A stretch of DNA of 64,000 nucleotides, taken from Bursaphelenchus xylophilus. Its lineage: Eukaryota > Nematoda > Chromadorea > Rhabditida > Aphelenchoididae. Below the pieces are notes generated by a model. The model was not told the origin of the DNA, searched no databases, and saw nothing but the letters and a program-made list of their open reading frames with translations. The translations under genes and the position numbers were made by a program. This document shows, one piece after another, positions 10,320-25,400 of the stretch (position 1 is its first letter; every line of letters starts with the position of its first letter). The stretch lies in assembly GCA_904066235.2 (NCBI GenBank), contig CAJFCV020000006.1:4216001-4280000 (forward strand), read 5' to 3'.

Positions 10320-12960
10320 TGCTACACTCCGTCATCTCTAATTTACTTTTTTTCATAACCGGTGCCTAGTATAATATCAGATTGTTTGCTCTGGTACGAG
10401 CGCAGTTTGATTCCAAAAAAGGTGAAACTTGCAATATTAAAATTTCATTCAGTCTTGTTTCGAATGGTATAGGTCACGTTGCTACACTCCGACATCCCTA
10501 ATTTACTTTTTTCGTAACAGGTGCCTAGTATAATATCAAATTGTTTGCTCTGGTACGAGCGCCGTTTGATTGCAAAAAAGGTGAAACTTGCAATATTAAA
10601 ATTTCATTCAGTTTTGTTTTGAATGGTATAGGTCACGTTGCTACACCCCAACATCTCTAATTTACTTTTTACATAACCGGTGCCTAGTATAATATCAGAT
10701 TGTTTGATCTGGTACGAGCGCAATTTGATTGCAAAAAAGGTGAAACTTGCAATATTAAAATTTCATTCAGTTTTGTTTTGAATGGTATAGGTCACGTTGC
10801 TACACTCCAACATCTCTAATTTACTTTTTACATAACCGGTGCCTAGTATAATATCAGATTGTTTGCTCTGGTACGAGCGCCGTTTGACTCCAAAAAAGGT
10901 GAAACTTGCAATATTAAAATTTCATTCAGTTTTGTTTTGAATGGTATAGGTCACGTTGCTACACTCCGACATCTCTAATTTACTTTTTTCGTAACTGGTG
11001 CCTAGTATATTATCAAATTGTTTTTGTTTGCTCTGGTACGAGCGCAGTTTGACTCAAAAAAAGGTGAAACTTGCAATATTAAAATTTCATTCAGTTTTGT
11101 TTTGAATGGTATAGGTCACGTTGCTACACTCCAACATCTCTAATTTACTTTTTACATAACCGGTGCCTAGTATAATATCAGATTGTTTGATCTGGTACGA
11201 GCGCAATTTGATTGCAAAAAAGGTGAAACTTGCAATATTAAAATTTCATTCAGTTTTGTTTCGAATGGTACAGGTCACGTTGCTACACTCCAACATCTCT
11301 AATTTACTTTTTTTCATAACCGGTGCCTAGTATAATATCAGATTGTTTGATCTGGTACGAGCGCAATTTGATTGCAAAAAAGGTGAAACTTGCAATATTA
11401 AAATTTCATTCAGTTTTGTTTCGAATGGTACAGGTCACGTTGCTACACTCCAACATCTCTAATTTACTTTTTTTCATAACCGGTGCCTAGTATAATATCA
11501 GATTGTTTGATCTGGTACGAGCGCAATTTGATTGCAAAAAAGGTGAAACTTGCAATATTAAAATTCCATTCAGTCTTGTTTCGAATGGTATAAGTCATGT
11601 TGCTAGACTCCGACATCTCTAATTTACTTTTTTTCATAACCGGTGCCTAGTATAATATCAGATTGTTTGATCTGGTACGAGCGCAATTTGATTGCAAAAA
11701 AGGTGAAACTTGCAATATTAAAATTTCATTCAGTTTTGTTTCGAATGGTATAGGTCATGTTGCTACACTCCAACATCTCTAATTTACTTTTTTTCATAAC
11801 CGGTGCCTAGTATAATATCAGATTGTTTGATCTGGTACGAGCGCAATTTGATTGCAAAAAAGGTGAAACTTGCAATATTAAAATTCCATTCAGTCTTGTT
11901 TCGAATGGTATAAGTCGTGTTGCTACACTCCGACATCTCTAATTTACTTTTTTTCATAACCGGTGCCTAGTATAATATCAGATTGTTTGATCTGGTACGA
12001 GCGCAATTTGATTGCAAAAAAGGTGAAACTTGCAATACTAAAATTCCATTCAGTCTTGTTTCGAATGGTATAAGTCATGTTGCTACACTCCGACATCTCT
12101 AATTTACTTTTTTTCATAACCGGTGCCTAGTATAATATCAGATTGTTTGATCTGGTACGAGCGCAATTTGATTGCAAAAAAGGTGAAACTTGCAATATTA
12201 AAATTTCATTCAGTTTTGTTTCGAATGGTATAGGTCGCGTTGCTACACTCCGACATCTCTAATTTACTTTTTTCATAACCGGTGCCTAGTATAATATCAG
12301 ATTGTTTGATCTGGTACGAGCGCAATTTGATTGCAAAAAAGGTGAAACTTGCAATATTAAAATTCCATTCAGTCTTGTTTCGAATGGTATAAGTCATGTT
12401 GCTACACTCCGACATCTCTAATTTACTTTTTTTCATAACCGGTGCCTAGTATAATATCAGATTGTTTGATCTGGTACGAGCGCAATTTGATTGCAAAAAA
12501 GGTGAAACTTGCAATATTAAAATTTCATTCAGTTTTGTTTCGAATGGTATAGGTCGCGTTGCTACACTCCAACATCTCTAATTTACTTTTTTTCATAACC
12601 GGTGCCTGGTATAATATCAGATTGTTTGACCTGGTACGAGCGCAATTTGATTGCAAAAAAGGTGAAACTTGCAATATTAAAATTTCATTCAGTTTTGTTT
12701 CGAATGGTATAGGTCGCGTTGCTACACTCCGACATCTCTAATTTACTTTTTTTCATAACCGGTGCCTAGTATAATATCAGATTGTTTGATCTGGTACGAG
12801 CGCAATTTGATTGCAAAAAAGGTGAAACTTGCAATATTAAAATTTCATTCAGTTTTGTTTCGAATGGTATAGGTCGCGTTGCTACACTCCGACATCTCTA
12901 ATTTACTTTTTTTCATAACCGGTGCCTAGTATAATATCAGATTGTTTGCTCTGGTACGAG
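10320..12960 (+). repeat. left-edge diverged monomer block
   Basis: About 16 units with the highest scatter of point changes, including TTTGATCTGG instead of TTTGCTCTGG in most copies, GTCACGTTGC or GTCATGTTGC instead of GTCGCGTTGC, and CTCCAACATC variants. One unit near 11015 carries a 6-bp TTTTTG expansion. Edge divergence is typical of arrays homogenised mainly in their interior. Confidence 0.75.
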
Positions 12961-15900
12961 CGCCGTTTGACTCCAAAAAAGGTGAAACTTGCAATACTGA
13001 AATTTCATTCAGTCTTGTTTCGAATGGTATAGGTCGCGTTGCTACACTCCGACATCTCTAATTTACTTTTTTCATAACCGGTGCCTAGTATAATATCAGA
13101 TTGTTTGCTCTGGTACGAGCGCCGTTTGACTCCAAAAAAGGTGAAACTTGCAATACTGAAATTTCATTCAGTCTTGTTTCGAATGGTATAGGTCGCGTTG
13201 CTACACTCCGACATCTCTAATTTACTTTTTTTCATAACCGGTGCCTAGTATAATATCAGATTGTTTGCTCTGGTACGGGCGCAATTTGATTGCAAAAAAG
13301 GTGAAACTTGCAATATTAAAATTTCATTCAGTTTTGTTTCGAATGGTATAGGTCGCGTTGCTACACTCCGACATCTCTAATTTACTTTTTTTCATAACCG
13401 GTGCCTAGTATAATATCAGATTGTTTGCTCTGGTACGAGCGCCGTTTGACTCCAAAAAAGGTGAGACTTGCAATACTCAAATTTCATTCAGTCTTGTTTC
13501 GAATGGTATAGGTCGCGTTGCTACACTCCGACGTCTCTAATTTACTTTTTTTCATAACCGGTGCCTAGTATAATATCAGATTGTTTGCTCTGGTACGAGC
13601 GCCGTTTGACTCCAAAAAAGGTGAGACTTGCAATACTCAAATTTCATTCAGTCTTGTTTCGAATGGTATAGGTCGCGTTGCTACACTCCGACATCTCTAA
13701 TTTACTTTTTTCATAACCGGTGCCTAGTATAATATCAGATTGTTTGCTCTGGTACGAGCGCCGTTTGACTCCAAAAAGGTGAGACTTGCAATACTGAAAT
13801 TTCATTCAGTCTTGTTTCGAATGGTATAGGTCGCGTTGCTACACTCCGACATCTCTAATTTACTTTTTTTCATAACCGGTGCCTAGTATAATATCAGATT
13901 GTTTGCTCTGGTACGAGCGCAATTTGATTGCAAAAAGGGGAAACTTGCAATATTAAAATTTCATTCAGTCTTGTTTCGAATGGTATAGGTCGCGTTGCTA
14001 CACTCCGACATCTCTAATTTACTTTTTTTCATAACCTGTGCCTAGTATAATATCAGATTGTTTGCTCTGGTACGGGCGCAATTTGATTGCAAAAAAGGTG
14101 AAACTTGCAATATTAAAATTTCATTCAGTCTTGTTTCGAATGGTATAGGTCGCGTTGCTACACTCCGACATCTCTAATTTACTTTTTTTCATAACCGGTG
14201 CCTAGTATAATATCAGATTGTTTGCTCTGGTACGAGCGCCGTTTGACTCCAAAAAAGGTGAAACTTGCAATACTGAAATTTCATTCAGTCTTGTTTCGAA
14301 TGGTATAGGTCGCGTTGCTACACTCCGACATCTCTAATTTACTTTTTTTCATAACCGGTGCCTAGTATAATATCAGATTGTTTGCTCTGGTACGAGCGCC
14401 GTTTGACTCCAAAAAAGGTGAAACTTGCAATACTGAAATTTCATTCAGTCTTGTTTCGAATGGTATAGGTCGCGTTGCTACACTCCGACATCTCTAATTT
14501 ACTTTTTTTCATAACCGGTGCCTAGTATAATATCAGATTGTTTGCTCTGGTACGGGCGCAATTTGATTGCAAAAAAGGTGAAACTTGCAATATTAAAATT
14601 TCATTCAGTTTTGTTTCGAATGGTATAGGTCGCGTTGCTACACTCCGACATCTCTAATTTACTTTTTTTCATAACCGGTGCCTAGTATAATATCAGATTG
14701 TTTGCTCTGGTACGAGCGCCGTTTGACTCCAAAAAAGGTGAGACTTGCAATACTCAAATTTCATTCAGTCTTGTTTCGAATGGTATAGGTCGCGTTGCTA
14801 CAATCCGACATCTCTAATTTACTTTTTTTCATAACCGGTGCCTAGTATAATATCAGATTGTTTGCTCTGGTACGAGCGCCGTTTGACTCCAAAAAAGGTG
14901 AAACTTGCAATACTGAAATTTCATTCAGTCTTGTTTCGAATGGTATAGGTCGCGTTGCTACACTCCGACATCTCTAATTTACTTTTTTTCATAACCGGTG
15001 CCTAGTATAATATCAGATTGTTTGCTCTGGTACGAGCGCCGTTTGACTCCAAAAAAGGTGAAACTTGCAATACTGAAATTTCATTCAGTCTTGTTTCGAA
15101 TGGTATAGGTCGCGTTGCTACACTCCGACATCTCTAATTTACTTTTTTTCATAACCGGTGCCTAGTATAATATCAGATTGTTTGCTCTGGTACGGGCGCA
15201 ATTTGATTGCAAAAAAGGTGAAACTTGCAATATTAAAATTTCATTCAGTTTTGTTTCGAATGGTATAGGTCGCGTTGCTACACTCCGACATCTCTAATTT
15301 ACTTTTTTTCATAACCGGTGCCTAGTATAATATCAGATTGTTTGCTCTGGTACGAGCGCCGTTTGACTCCAAAAAAGGTGAGACTTGCAATACTCAAATT
15401 TCATTCAGTCTTGTTTCGAATGGTATAGGTCGCGTTGCTACACTCCGACATCTCTAATTTACTTTTTTTCATAACCGGTGCCTAGTATAATATCAGATTG
15501 TTTGCTCTGGTACGAGCGCAATTTGATTGCAAAAAAGGGGAAACTTGCAATATTAAAATTTCATTCAGTCTTGTTTCGAATGGTATAGGTCGCGTTGCCA
15601 CACTCCGACATCTCTAATTTACTTTTTTTCATAACCGGTGCCTAGTATAATATCAGATTGTTTGCTCTGGTACGAGCGCAATTTGATTGCAAAAAAGGGA
15701 AACTTGCAATATTAAAATTTCATTCAGTCTTGTTTCGAATGGTATAGGTCGCGTTGCCACACTCCGACATCTCTAATTTACTTTTTTTCATAACCGGTGC
15801 CTAGTATAATATCAGATTGTTTGCTCTGGTACGGGCGCAATTTGATTGCAAAAAAGGTGAAACTTGCAATATTAAAATTTCATTCAGTCTTGTTTCGAAT

Positions 15901-17249
15901 GGTATAGGTCGCGTTGCTACACTCCGACATCTCTAATTTACTTTTTTTCATAACCGGTGCCTAGTATAATATCAGATTGTTTGCTCTGGTACGAGCGCCG
16001 TTTGACTCAAAAAAGGTGAAACTTGCAATACTGAAATTTCATTCAGTCTTGTTTCGAATGGTATAGGTCGCGTTGCTACACTCCGACATCTCTAATTTAC
16101 TTTTTTTCATAACCGGTGCCTAGTATAATATCAGATTGTTTGCTCTGGTACGGGCGCAATTTGATTGCAAAAAAGGTGAAACTTGCAATATTAAAATTTC
16201 ATTCAGTTTTGTTTCGAATGGTATAGGTGGCGTTGCTACACTCCGACATCTCTAATTTACTTTTTTTCATAACCGGTGCCTAGTATAATATCAGATTGTT
16301 TGCTCTGGTACGAGCGCCGTTTGACTCCAAAAAAGGTGAGACTTGCAATACTCAAATTTCATTCAGTCCTGTTTCGAATGGTATAGGTCGCGTTGCTACA
16401 CTCCGACATCTCTAATTTACTTTTTTTCATAACCGGTGCCTAGTATAATATCAGATTGTTTGCTCTGGTACGAGCGCCGTTTGACTCCAAAAAAGGTGAG
16501 ACTTGCAATACTCAAATTTCATTCAGTCTTGTTTCGAATGGTATAGGTCGCGTTGCTACACTCCGACATCTCTAATTTACTTTTTTTCATAACCGGTGCC
16601 TAGTATAATATCAGATTGTTTGCTCTGGTACGAGCGCCGTTTGACTCCAAAAAAGGTGAGACTTGCAATACTGAAATTTCATTCAGTCTTGTTTCGAATG
16701 GTATAGGTCGCGTTGCTACACTCCGACATCTCTAATTTACTTTTTTTCATAACCGGTGCCTAGTATAATATCAGATTGTTTGCTCTGGTACGGGCGCAGT
16801 TTGATTGCAAAAAAGGTGAAACTTGCAATATTAAAATTTCATTCAGTCTTGTTTCGAATGGTATAGGTCGCGTTGCTACACTCCGACATCTCTAATTTAC
16901 TTTTTTTCATAACCGGTGCCTAGTATAATATCAGATTGTTTGCTCTGGTACGTGCGCCGTTTGACTCCAAAAAGGTGAGACTTGCAATACTCAAATTTCA
17001 TTCAGTCTTGTTTCGAATGGTATAGGTCGCGTTGCTACACTCCGACATCTCTAATTTACTTTTTTTCATAACCGGTGCCTAGTATAATATCAGATTGTTT
17101 GCTCTGGTACGGGCGCAATTTGATTGCAAAAAAGGGGAAACTTGCAATATTAAAATTTCGTTCAGTCTTGTTTCGAGCGGTATAGGTCGCGTTGCTACAC
17201 TCCGACATCTCTAATTTACTTTTTTTCATAACCGGTGCCTAGTACAATA

Positions 17250-20200
17250 TCAGATTGTTTGCTCTGGTACGAGCGCCGTTTGACTCCAAAAAAGGTGAAA
17301 CTTGCAATATTAAAATTTCATTCAGTCTTGTTTCGAATGGTATAGGTCGCGTTGCTACACTCCGACATCTCTAATTTACTTTTTTTCATAACCGGTGCCT
17401 AGTACAATATCAGATTGTTTGCTCTGGTACGTGCGCCGTTTGACTCCAAAAAAGGTGAGACTTGCAATACTCAAATTTCATTCAGTCTTGTTTCGAATGG
17501 TATAGGTCGCGTTGCTACACTCCGACATCTCTAATTTACTTTTTTTCATAACCGGTGCCTAGTATAATATCAGATTGTTTGCTCTGGTACGGGCGCAATT
17601 TGATTGCAAAAAGGGGAAACTTGCAATATTAAAATTTCGTTCAGTCTTGTTTCGAGCGGTATAGGTCGCGTTGCTACACTCCGACATCTCTAATTTACTT
17701 TTTTCATAACCGGTGCCTAGTACAATATCAGATTGTTTGCTCTGGTACGAGCGCCGTTTGACTCCAAAAAAGGTGAAACTTGCAATATTAAAATTTCATT
17801 CAGTCTTGTTTCGAATGGTATAGGTCGCGTTGCTACACTCCGACATCTCTAATTTACTTTTTTTCATAACCGGTGCCTAGTATAATATCAGATTGTTTGC
17901 TCTGGTACGGGCGCAATTTGATTGCAAAAAAGGGGAAACTTGCAATATTAAAATTTCGTTCAGTCTTGTTTCGAGCGGTATAGGTCGCGTTGCTACACTC
18001 CGACATCTCTAATTTACTTTTTTTCATAACCGGTGCCTAGTACAATATCAGATTGTTTGCTCTGGTACGAGCGCCGTTTGACTCCAAAAAAGGTGAAACT
18101 TGCAATATTAAAATTTCGTTCAGTCTTGTTTCGAATGGTATAGGTCGCGTTGCTACACTCCGACATCTCTAATTTACTTTTTTTCATAACCGGTGCCTAG
18201 TATAATATCAGATTGTTTGCTCTGGTACGAGCGCCGTTTGACTCCAAAAAAGGTGAAACTTGCAATATTAAAATTTCATTCAGTTTTGTTTCGAATGGTA
18301 TAGGTCGCGTTGCAACACTCCGACATCTCTAATTTACTTTTTTCATAACCGGTGCCTAGTATAATATCAGATTGTTTGCTCTGGTACGAGCGCCGTTTGA
18401 CTCCAAAAAAGGTGAAACTTGCAATATTAAAATTTCATTCAGTTTTATTTCGAATGGTATAGGTCGCGTTGCAACACTCCGACATCTCTAATTTACTTTT
18501 TTTCATAACCGGTGCCTAGTATAATATCAGATTGTTTGCTCTGGTACGAGCGCCGTTTGACTCCAAAAAAGGTGAAACTTGCAATATTAAAATTTCATTC
18601 AGTTTTATTTCGAATGGTATAGGTCGCGTTGCAACACTCCGACATCTCTAATTTACTTTTTTTCATAACCGGTGCCTAGTATAATATCAGATTGTTTGCT
18701 CTGGTACGAGCGCCGTTTGACTCCAAAAAAGGTGAGACTTGCAATACTCAAATTTCATTCAGTCTTGTTTCGAATGGTATAGGTCGCGTTGCTACACTCC
18801 GACATCTCTAATTTACTTTTTTTCATAACCGGTGCCTAGTATAATATCAGATTGTTTGCTCTGGTACGTGCGCAATTTGATTGCAAAAAGGGGAAACTTG
18901 CAATATTAAAATTTCGTTCAGTCTTGTTTCGAGTGGTATAGGTCGCGTTGCTACACTCCGACATCTCTAATTTACTTTTTTTCATAACCGGTGCCTAGTA
19001 CAATATCAGATTGTTTGCTCTGGTACGAGCGCCGTTTGACTCCAAAAAAGGTGAAACTTGCAATATTAAAATTTCGTTCAGTCTTGTTTCGAATGGTATA
19101 GGTCGCGTTGCTACACTCCGACATCTCTAATTTACTTTTTTTCATAACCGGTGCCTAGTATAATATCAGATTGTTTGCTCTGGTACGAGCGCCGTTTGAC
19201 TCCAAAAAAGGTGAAACTTGCAATATTAAAATTTCGTTCAGTCTTGTTTCGAGTGGTATAGGTCGCGTTGCTACACTCCGACATCTCTAATTTACTTTTT
19301 TCATAACCGGTGCCTAGTATAATATCAGATTGTTTGCTCTGGTACGGGCGCAATTTGATTGCAAAAAAGGTGAAACTTGCAATACTCAAATTTCATTCAG
19401 TCTTGTTTCGAATGGTATAGGTCGCGTTGCTACACTCCGACATCTCTAATTTACTTTTTTTCATAACCGGTGCCTAGTATAATATCAGATTGTTTGCTCT
19501 GGTACGGGCGCAATTTGATTGCAAAAAAGGTGAAACTTGCAATACTCAAATTTCATTCAGTCTTGTTTCGAATGGTATAGGTCGCGTTGCTACACTCCGA
19601 CATCTCTAATTTACTTTTTTTCATAACCGGTGCCTAGTATAATATCAGATTGTTTGCTCTGGTACGAGCGCCGTTTGACTCCAAAAAGGTGAGACTTGCA
19701 ATACTCAAATTTCATTCAGTCTTGTTTCGAATGGTATAGGTCGCGTTGCTACACTCCGACATCTCTAATTTACTTTTTTTCATAACCGGTGCCTAGTATA
19801 ATATCAGATTGTTTGCTCTGGTACGAGCGCCGTTTGACTCCAAAAAAGGTGAGACTTGCAATACTCAAATTTCATTCAGTCTTGTTTCGAATGGTATAGG
19901 TCGCGTTGCTACACTCCGACATCTCTAATTTACTTTTTTTCATAACCGGTGCCTAGTATAATATCAGATTGTTTGCTCTGGTACGAGCGCCGTTTGACTC
20001 CAAAAAAGGTGAGACTTGCAATACTGAAATTTCATTCAGTCTTGTTTCGAATGGTATAGGTCGCGTTGCTACACTCCGACATCTCTAATTTACTTTTTTC
20101 ATAACCGGTGCCTAGTATAATATCAGATTGTTTGCTCTGGTACGGGCGCAGTTTGATTGCAAAAAAGGTGAAACTTGCAATATTAAAATTTCATTCAGTC

Positions 20201-21560
20201 TTGTTTCGAATGGTATAGGTCGCGTTGCTACACTCCGACATCTCTAATTTACTTTTTTCATAACCGGTGCCTAGTATAATATCAGATTGTTTGCTCTGGT
20301 ACGGGCGCAATTTGATTGCAAAAAAGGGGAAACTTGCAATATTAAAATTTCGTTCAGTCTTGTTTCGAGCGGTATAGGTCGCGTTGCTACACTCCGACAT
20401 CTCTAATTTACTTTTTTTCATAACCGGTGCCTAGTACAATATCAGATTGTTTGCTCTGGTACGAGCGCCGTTTGACTCCAAAAAAGGTGAAACATGCAAT
20501 ATTAAAATTTCATTCAGTCTTGTTTCGAATGGTATAGGTCGCGTTGCTACACTCCGACATCTCTAATTTACTTTTTTTCATAACCGGTGCCTAGTACAAT
20601 ATCAGATTGTTTGCTCTGGTACGTGCGCCGTTTGACTCCAAAAAAGGTGAGACTTGCAATACTCAAATTTCATTCAGTCTTGTTTCGAATGGTATAGGTC
20701 GCGTTGCTACACTCCGACATCTCTAATTTATTTTTTTCTTAACCGGTGCCTAGTATAATATCAGATTGTTTGCTCTGGTACGGGCGCAATTTGATTGCAA
20801 AAAGGGGAAACTTGCAATATTAAAATTTCGTTCAGTCTTGTTTCGAGCGGTATAGGTCGCGTTGCTACACTCCGACATCTCTAATTTACTTTTTTTCATA
20901 ACCGGTGCCTAGTACAATATCAGATTGTTTGCTCTGGTACGAGCGCCGTTTGACTCCAAAAAAGGTGAAACTTGCAATATTAAAATTTCATTCAGCTTGT
21001 TTCGAATGGTATAGGTCGCGTTGCTACACTCCGACATCTCTAATTTACTTTTTTTCATAACCGGTGCCTAGTATAATATCAGATTGTTTGCTCTGGTACG
21101 GGCGCAATTTGATTGCAAAAAAGGGGAAACTTGCAATATTAAAATTTCGTTCAGTCTTGTTTCGAGCGGTATAGGTCGCGTTGCTACACTCCGACATCTC
21201 TAATTTACTTTTTTTCATAACCGGTGCCTAGTACAATATCAGATTGTTTGCTCTGGTACGAGCGCCGTTTGACTCCAAAAAAGGTGAAACTTGCAATATT
21301 AAAATTTCGTTCAGTCTTGTTTCGAATGGTATAGGTCGCGTTGCTACACTCCGACATCTCTAATTTACTTTTTTTCATAACCGGTGCCTAGTATAATATC
21401 AGATTGTTTGCTCTGGTACGAGCGCCGTTTGACTCCAAAAAAGGTGAAACTTGCAATATTAAAATTTCATTCAGTTTTATTTCGAATGGTATAGGTCGCG
21501 TTGCAACACTCCGACATCTCTAATTTACTTTTTTTCATAACCGGTGCCTAGTATAATATC
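17250..21560 (+). repeat. duplicated satellite segment, offset about 3.2 kb
   Basis: The ordered series of variant units around 17.25-18.35 kb (GTACGTGCGCCG unit, GAGCGG unit, GTACAATATC unit, then units with TTGCAACACTCC) recurs at about 20.45-21.55 kb. The GTACGTGCGCCG marker is at 17427 and 20629, an offset of 3202 bp (20 monomers). Confidence 0.55.
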
Positions 21561-22499
21561 AGATTGTTTGCTCTGGTACGAGCGCCGTTTGACTCCAAAA
21601 AAGGTGAAACTTGCAATATTAAAATTTCATTCAGTTTTGTTTCGAGCGGTATAGGTCGCGTTGCTACACTCCGACATCTCTAATTTACTTTTTTTCATAA
21701 CCGGTGCCTAGTACAATATCAGATTGTTTGCTCTGGTACGAGCGCCGTTTGACTCCAAAAAAGGTGAAACTTGCAATATTAAAATTTCATTCAGTTTTGT
21801 TTCGAGCGGTATAGGTCGCGTTGCTACACTCCGACATCTCTAATTTACTTTTTTTCATAACCGGTGCCTAGTACAATATCAGATTGTTTGCTCTGGTACG
21901 AGCGCCGTTTGACTCCAAAAAAGGTGAAACTTGCAATATTAAAATTTCATTCAGTTTTATTTCGAATGGTATAGGTCGCGTTGCAACACTCCGACATCTC
22001 TAATTTACTTTTTTTCATAACCGGTGCATAGTATAATATCAGATTGTTTGCTCTGGTACGGGCGCAATTTGATTGCAAAAAAGGGAAACTTGCAATATTA
22101 AAATTTCGTTCAGTCTTGTTTCGAGCGGTATAGGTCGCGTTGCTACACTCCGACATCTCTAATTTACTTTTTTTCATAACCGGTGCCTAGTACAATATCA
22201 GATTGTTTGCTCTGGTACGAGCGCCGTTTGACTCCAAAAAAGGTGAAACATGCAATATTAAAATTTCATTCAGTCTTGTTTCGAATGGTATAGGTCGCGT
22301 TGCTACACTCCGACATCTCTAATTTACTTTTTTCATAACCGGTGCCTAGTACAATATCAGATTGTTTGCTCTGGTACGTGCGCCGTTTGACTCCAAAAAA
22401 GGTGAGACTTGCAATACTCAAATTTCATTCAGTCTTGTTTCGAATGGTATAGGTCGCGTTGCTACACTCCGACATCTCTAATTTACTTTTTTCATAACC

Positions 22500-25400
22500 G
22501 GTGCCTAGTATAATATCAGATTGTTTGCTCTGGTACGGGCGCAATTTGATTGCAAAAAAGGGGAAACTTGCAATATTAAAATTTCGTTCAGTCTTGTTTC
22601 GAGCGGTATAGGTCGCGTTGCTACACTCCGACATCTCTAATTTACTTTTTTTCATAACCGGTGCCTAGTACAATATCAGATTGTTTGCTCTGGTACGAGC
22701 GCCGTTTGACTCCAAAAAAGGTGAAACTTGCAATATTAAAATTTCGTTCAGTCTTGTTTCGAATGGTATAGGTCGCGTTGCTACACTCCGACATCTCTAA
22801 TTTACTTTTTTTCATAACCGGTGCCTAGTATAATATCAGATTGTTTGCTCTGGTACGAGCGCCGTTTGACTCCAAAAAAGGTGAAACTTGCAATATTAAA
22901 ATTTCATTCAGTTTTGTTTCGAATGGTATAGGTCGCGTTGCAACACTCCGACATCTCTAATTTACTTTTTTTCATAACCGGTGCCTAGTATAATATCAGA
23001 TTGTTTGCTCTGGTACGAGCGCCGTTTGACTCCAAAAAAGGTGAAACTTGCAATATTAAAATTTCATTCAGTTTTGTTTCGAATGGTATAGGTCGCGTTG
23101 CAACACTCCGACATCTCTAATTTACTTTTTTTCATAACCGGTGCCTAGTATAATATCAGATTGTTTGCTCTGGTACGAGCGCCGTTTGACTCCAAAAAAG
23201 GTGAGACTTGCAATACTCAAATTTCATTCAGTTTTGTTTCGAATGGTATAGGTCGCGTTGCAACACTCCGACATCTCTAATTTACTTTTTTTCATAACCG
23301 GTGCCTAGTATAATATCAGATTGTTTGCTCTGGTACGAGCGCCGTTTGACTCCAAAAAAGGTGAAACTTGCAATATTAAAATTTCATTCAGTTTTGTTTC
23401 GAATGGTATAGGTCGCGTTGCTACACTCCGACATCTCTAATTTACTTTTTTTCATAACCGGTGCCTAGTATAATATCAGATTGTTTCCTCTGGTACGAGC
23501 GCCGTTTGACTCCAAAAAAGGTGAAACTTGCAATATTAAAATTTCGTTCAGTCTTGTTTCGAATGGTATAGGTCGCGTTGCTACACTCCGACATCTCTAA
23601 TTTACTTTTTTTCATAACCGGTGCCTAGTATAATATCAGATTGTTTCCTCTGGTACGAGCGCCGTTTGACTCCAAAAAAGGTGAAACTTGCAATATTAAA
23701 ATTTCATTCAGTTTTGTTTCGAATGGTATAGGTCGCGTTGCAACACTCCGACATCTCTAATTTACTTTTTTTCATAACCGGTGCCTAGTATAATATCAGA
23801 TTGTTTGCTCTGGTACGAGCGCCGTTTGACTCCAAAAAAGGTGAAACTTGCAATATTAAAATTTCATTCAGTTTTGTTTCGAATGGTATAGGTCGCGTTG
23901 CTACACTCCGACATCTCTAATTTACTTTTTTTCATAACCGGTGCCTAGTATAATATCAGATTGTTTCCTCTGGTACGAGCGCCGTTTGACTCCAAAAAAG
24001 GTGAAACTTGCAATATTAAAATTTCGTTCAGTCTTGTTTCGAATGGTATAGGTCGCGTTGCTACACTCCGACATCTCTAATTTACTTTTTTTCATAACCG
24101 GTGCCTAGTATAATATCAGATTGTTTCCTCTGGTACGAGCGCCGTTTGACTCCAAAAAAGGTGAAACTTGCAATATTAAAATTTCGTTCAGTCTTGTTTC
24201 GAGTGGTATAGGTCGCGTTGCTACACTCCGACATCTCTAATTTACTTTTTTTCATAACCGGTGCCTAGTATAATATCAGATTGTTTGCTCTGGTACGGGC
24301 GCAATTTGATTGCAAAAAAGGTGAAACTTGCAATATTAAAATTTCGTTCAGTCTTGTTTCGAGTGGTATAGGTCGCGTTGCTACACTCCGACATCTCTAA
24401 TTTACTTTTTTCATAACCGGTGCCTAGTATAATATCAGATTGTTTGCTCTGGTACGTGCGCAATTTGATTGCAAAAAAGGGAAACTTGCAATATTAAAAT
24501 TTCGTTCAGTCTTGTTTCGAGTGGTATAGGTCGCGTTGCTACACTCCGACATCTCTAATTTACTTTTTTTCATAACCGGTGCCTAGTACAATATCAGATT
24601 GTTTGCTCTGGTACGAGCGCCGTTTGACTCCAAAAAAGGTGAAACTTGCAATATTAAAATTTCGTTCAGTCTTGTTTCGAATGGTATAGGTCGCGTTGCT
24701 ACACTCCGACATCTCTAATTTACTTTTTTTCATAACCGGTGCCTAGTATAATATCAGATTGTTTCCTCTGGTACGAGCGCCGTTTGACTCCAAAAAAGGT
24801 GAAACTTGCAATATTAAAATTTCGTTCAGTCTTGTTTCGAGTGGTATAGGTCGCGTTGCTACACTCCGACATCTCTAATTTACTTTTTTTCATAACCGGT
24901 GCCTAGTATAATATCAGATTGTTTGCTCTGGTACGAGCGCCGTTTGACTCCAAAAAAGGTGAAACTTGCAATATTAAAATTTCGTTCAGTCTTGTTTCGA
25001 GTGGTATAGGTCGCGTTGCTACACTCCGACATCTCTAATTTACTTTTTTTCATAACCGGTGCCTAGTATAATATCAGATTGTTTGCTCTGGTACGAGCGC
25101 CGTTTGACTCCAAAAAAGGTGAAACTTGCAATATTAAAATTTCATTCAGTTTTGTTTCGAATGGTATAGGTCGCGTTGCTACACTCCGACATCTCTAATT
25201 TACTTTTTTTCATAACCGGTGCCTAGTATAATATCAGATTGTTTGCTCTGGTACGAGCGCCGTTTGACTCCAAAAAAGGTGAGACTTGCAATACTCAAAT
25301 TTCATTCAGTCTTGTTTCGAATGGTATAGGTCGCGTTGCAACACTCCGACATCTCTAATTTACTTTTTTTCATAACCGGTGCCTAGTATAATATCAGATT

